From contig PAHB01000003.1 of assembly GCA_002704665.1 (NCBI GenBank), positions 1-8,519 on the forward strand: a stretch of DNA of 8,519 nucleotides. The letters are read 5' to 3'. This stretch comes from Pseudomonadota bacterium. GTDB taxonomy: Bacteria > Pseudomonadota > Gammaproteobacteria > Burkholderiales > Eutrophovitaceae. Both the position numbers and the translations under genes were made by a program. How positions within the stretch are numbered: the first letter of the stretch is position 1; each line of letters opens with the position of its first letter. This document shows positions 6,007 through 8,519 of this stretch, piece after piece. The notes below the pieces were generated by a model. It saw only the letters and a program-made list of their open reading frames with translations. It was not told the DNA's origin and searched no databases.

Positions 6007-7347
6007 TTATTTAGTTAATTGGAAGCCGTTTAATATCCAATCTAAACTTTTGATATTTTTGGGTGGCTGAACTTCTTTGGCTGGAAAAAACTTAACATTT
6101 TCTGTGTATACTTTACCATCTTTTGTACGAGTCGTTCCGTAGGAAGTCCCGTGTATTGCTTGATGTCCTTTGCCCAGTGCCATTTCGACTCTGCCATTAG
6201 GAGTTTCAAAATCCAATCCTTCAAATGCTGCTATTATTTGTTTGGTGTTTGGAGGTAAGTAAGCTTGCTTCATTCCGTCCTGAACACCAGCAACATCCGC
6301 CATAGGCACCGCCTTTTGCAGTTTTGTCAACCGAGCTTTTTCATAGGCTTTTTTCAAACCAAGTATAGCATTTGCCGTACTGTATACAGGGTAAGTGGCC
6401 AGACCTCCCGACTTTTCTTGGAAAATTTCAATAAGCCACCTGTTAAGCTTAGAGTCGTTTTCCATCATGCCGCTAGTCATTCCACGCGAAGTTACTATTG
6501 TACCGTCGGGAATAAAGCCTGCTAAATTTTGTAAATTTGGTTCCCCTGCTACTAGAATTAATTTTGTTTCTTTAAAGAGTTCTCTCGGAGAGGCTTGCAT
6601 CAGAAAAGCTTTAAGATCTCCTCCCCAAAGACTTGAGTAGATAACATCACTCTTTTTTCTAGCAAGAGAAGAGATCTCTGATCCGTATAGACCGGCATGG
6701 AGTTTAGGCATCTGTGAGGATTGTTTCTCTGCTTGAGGTGCGAGTATTGACATCACGGCATTCCAATCTCTCCATGATTCTCGACCATAGGCGTAATTCG
6801 GGTTGATTCCCGAGAAGTTTTTTATTTCCGGATGATCTGTAAGAAAGTATTTCGCCGCTGCGATTACGTCCATTGTTGAATGAGACCTTGTCCTAAAAAC
6901 ATATTTAAAATCATTCTCCTCAAATATTCTCGCCGTTCCACAGTCTAGTAATATAGTGAGTATCTTTAATTTTTCTGCAACTGGCGCAACTGCCAAACAA
7001 TTTGTGCTAGAGAGATATCCGATTACAAAGTCGACTTTATGCCGCATTACTAGCTGCGTGAACTCCGTAACTTGTTTGGTGGACCCGCCCGCTTCATCTA
7101 AAAAAATTAACTCAATTTGCGTTCCTGAAAATCCTTTCATGCTATAAGGAGTTGGAGCGTTGCCTGCGTTAATTGATTTAATAATTGCTTCTGCAGCATG
7201 TTTTGCCGGAAGGCCATAGTCACTTGAAGCTGGTCCGGACAAATACGATATAAAACCAATTTTTATTGCGTCATCATCCGCAAATGCTTTCGAGAAACAA
7301 CATAGGATTATGGTTACTAGTGCGATTTTAATTTTAAAACTTTTCAT
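6007..7347 (-). CDS. Periplasmic substrate-binding protein of the HAAT/Liv-type importer
   Basis: This is a secreted periplasmic receptor of the type I binding-protein fold (Peripla_BP_6/LivJ-like). It has 446 residues, longer than the roughly 370 of LivJ/LivK. Residues 1-23 are a signal peptide: Lys-rich start, hydrophobic core IALVTIILCCF, and an Ala-Phe-Ala cleavage site before DDD. The two cysteines in the core do not make a good lipobox, so I expect a soluble protein. The mature chain starts with IKIGFISYLSGPAS, the usual first strand and loop. The lobe-one ligand segments appear to be GYLSSTN (110-116) and LDCGTAR (134-140). The mature protein has exactly two cysteines, Cys117 and Cys136. 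Its start overlaps the 3' end of argH by 14 bases, without a well-placed Shine-Dalgarno. It is followed by all four other importer genes. The ligand cannot be read from the sequence; branched-chain amino acids, other hydrophobic amino acids or sulfur amino acids are all possible. Confidence 0.9.
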   Translation of the reverse strand: MKSFKIKIALVTIILCCFSKAFADDDAIKIGFISYLSGPASSDYGLPAKHAAEAIIKSINAGNAPTPYSMKGFSGTQIELIFLDEAGGSTKQVTEFTQLVMRHKVDFVIGYLSSTNCLAVAPVAEKLKILTILLDCGTARIFEENDFKYVFRTRSHSTMDVIAAAKYFLTDHPEIKNFSGINPNYAYGRESWRDWNAVMSILAPQAEKQSSQMPKLHAGLYGSEISSLARKKSDVIYSSLWGGDLKAFLMQASPRELFKETKLILVAGEPNLQNLAGFIPDGTIVTSRGMTSGMMENDSKLNRWLIEIFQEKSGGLATYPVYSTANAILGLKKAYEKARLTKLQKAVPMADVAGVQDGMKQAYLPPNTKQIIAAFEGLDFETPNGRVEMALGKGHQAIHGTSYGTTRTKDGKVYTENVKFFPAKEVQPPKNIKSLDWILNGFQLTK

Positions 7348-8519
7348 TAGCTAATTTTAAAGCAAATTCCTTTAATTCTTTTTTTGCGATATCGATTGCT
7401 GAACTCACCTGAAATGGAGAAGTACCTCCCGTGTGATTACGTGAATTGATCGAACCTTCTATAGATAACAGACTCTCTACGTCTTCACTGATAAGTGAGC
7501 AAAAATCCTGTAATTTCTCAAGAGGTAAAGTAGCCAAATCCACCCCCTTGTCCTCTGAATATTTGACAGCATCTGAAACTATTCCATGAGCATCTCTAAA
7601 AGAAACCCCCTTCTTTACTAAATAATCAGCGAGATCGGTAGCCGTAACATGTCCCTTTTCCAGAGCGGCCTTCATTTTATCTGGTTTAACCTCGATTCCA
7701 TTTACGAGGTCGGTAAATATAATTAGTGATGTTAAAACAGTCTTTGCAGTATCAAAAAGCGGCTCTTTATCCTCTTGATTATCTTTATTATAAGCTAGTG
7801 GTTGGCCTTTCATTATTGTAAGTAGCGCAATCAAATTTCCGTTTGCTCTACCGGTTTTTCCTCTAACGAGTTCCGGTACATCAGGGTTCTTTTTTTGAGG
7901 CATGATGGACGATCCCGTGCAAAGACTATCCGGAAGAGTTAAAAAATCGAAATTGGGGTTCATCCATAAAATTATTTCCTCCGAAAAGCGAGATAAATGC
8001 ATCATGATGATAGATACTACTGAGCAGAATTCAATCGCAAAATCTCTATCCGAAACGGCATCGATCGAGTTTGCACTTATTCTGTTAAATTTTAGGTCAA
8101 CCGATACTTTTTTACGATCTATCGGGTAGCTTGTCCCTGCTAACGCTGCAGAACCAAGTGGCATAGTATTCACGCGCTTGTGACAGTCAACTAGTCGCTC
8201 CCTGTCCCGTTTAAGCATTTCATAATAGGCCATTAAATGATGACCAAAAGACACGGGTTGGGCGACTTGTAAGTGAGTAAACCCAGGCATAACGGTAGAC
8301 GCGTGTTTTTCTGCAAGATGAACGAGTGCAAGTTGAAGATTTTGGATTTTTTTGATGCAAACGCCAATAACATCTCTCAAGTAAAGACGTAGATCTGTAG
8401 CTACTTGATCATTCCGAGATCGTCCGGTATGAAGTTTTTTTCCAGGATCACCGACTATTTGGACGAGACGTCTTTCTATATTAAGGTGGACATCCTCATT
8501 GTCTGTAGTCCAGTCGAAA
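7334..8519 (-). CDS. argH: Argininosuccinate lyase (N-terminus beyond the window)
   Basis: This cytoplasmic homotetrameric enzyme of the fumarase/aspartase superfamily splits argininosuccinate into arginine and fumarate, the last step of arginine synthesis. The frame is open to the window edge, giving 394 visible residues; roughly 65-70 N-terminal residues of the usual ~460 are missing. Near the edge are DNEDVHLNIERRL and the substrate-binding block HTGRSRNDQV (bases 8402-8431), then the catalytic-histidine segment FTHLQVAQP, SDRDFAIEF, and the superfamily signature GSSIMPQKKNP (bases 7883-7915) whose loop serine is the catalytic base. KGQPLAYNKDNQEDKEP follows it, and the C-terminal domain ends with GGTSPFQV. 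An internal TTG at 8380 is not the start, because conserved sequence continues well upstream of it. The TAA stop lies inside the first codons of the binding-protein gene. The sequence looks beta- or gammaproteobacterial and intact. Confidence 0.96.
   Translation of the reverse strand, partial: FDWTTDNEDVHLNIERRLVQIVGDPGKKLHTGRSRNDQVATDLRLYLRDVIGVCIKKIQNLQLALVHLAEKHASTVMPGFTHLQVAQPVSFGHHLMAYYEMLKRDRERLVDCHKRVNTMPLGSAALAGTSYPIDRKKVSVDLKFNRISANSIDAVSDRDFAIEFCSVVSIIMMHLSRFSEEIILWMNPNFDFLTLPDSLCTGSSIMPQKKNPDVPELVRGKTGRANGNLIALLTIMKGQPLAYNKDNQEDKEPLFDTAKTVLTSLIIFTDLVNGIEVKPDKMKAALEKGHVTATDLADYLVKKGVSFRDAHGIVSDAVKYSEDKGVDLATLPLEKLQDFCSLISEDVESLLSIEGSINSRNHTGGTSPFQVSSAIDIAKKELKEFALKLANEKF

Noticed and set aside
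6042..6224. Minus-strand 60-codon frame within the binding-protein gene
   Set aside because: Alternative frame of the receptor's C-terminal part; no independent support.
7262..7347. Lipoprotein signal on the binding protein because of Cys16-Cys17
   Set aside because: The residues before the cysteines (Ile-Ile-Leu) do not make a good lipobox, and a clean Ala-Phe-Ala cleavage site follows at residue 23.
8378..8380. TTG as the argH start
   Set aside because: The frame stays open to the window edge and encodes conserved ArgH blocks (DNEDVHLNIE, HTGRSRNDQV) upstream, so the true start lies beyond base 8519.
1..8519. CRISPR arrays, tRNA/rRNA genes, mobile elements, toxin-antitoxin or defence genes
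   Set aside because: No repeated spacer pattern, no RNA-gene sequences, no transposase or integrase, and nearly every base is explained by metabolic and transport genes.

Overview
The window is a single, uninterrupted minus-strand gene array. In transcription order (right to left) it reads: argH (5' end cut by the window edge), a periplasmic substrate-binding protein, livH, livM, livG, livF, a cystathionine beta-synthase with two regulatory CBS domains, a MetB/CGL-family gamma-elimination or gamma-replacement enzyme, and the first 46 codons of dsbB (cut by the left edge). Adjacent genes overlap by 14, 4 or 1 bases, abut exactly, or are separated by at most 42 bases. Only about 60 bases lie outside coding sequence, and no stretch over 300 bases lacks a gene. 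I see no convincing terminator, tRNA, rRNA, CRISPR, insertion sequence or plus-strand gene. The array is therefore most simply one long polycistronic unit.

The organism looks like a proteobacterium. The ArgH core resembles beta/gammaproteobacterial ArgH, the DsbB N-terminus has the Pro-Cys-Pro-x-Cys-Ile-x-Gln-Arg arrangement I associate with betaproteobacterial DsbB, and the array encodes a periplasmic binding protein and a disulfide-oxidation component. Base composition is clearly AT-rich (roughly 40 % GC by eye, not counted), with several A/T homopolymers and very tight packing, as in compact genomes. I favour a low-GC betaproteobacterium with low confidence.

Functionally there are four blocks. 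ArgH makes arginine and fumarate from argininosuccinate. The five middle genes form a complete ABC importer of the hydrophobic/branched-chain amino acid (HAAT/Liv) family: a binding protein, two permeases and two ATPases. The next two genes form a transsulfuration pair: homocysteine plus serine to cystathionine, then cleavage to cysteine if the second enzyme is a gamma-lyase. DsbB, at the end, reoxidises DsbA in the periplasm. The importer is directly translationally linked to the transsulfuration genes (livF and cbs are separated or overlapped by only a few bases), which raises the possibility that the imported substrate is a sulfur amino acid or another precursor feeding this pathway rather than leucine, isoleucine or valine. 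That is inference from position only.

The points most worth following up are this transporter-transsulfuration linkage, the binding protein's exactly two mature-chain cysteines (one apparently at the ligand position), the asymmetric ATPase motifs of LivG and LivF, and a small hairpin plus T-tract at the start of dsbB. No wholly unknown system is evident: every gene belongs to a recognisable family.
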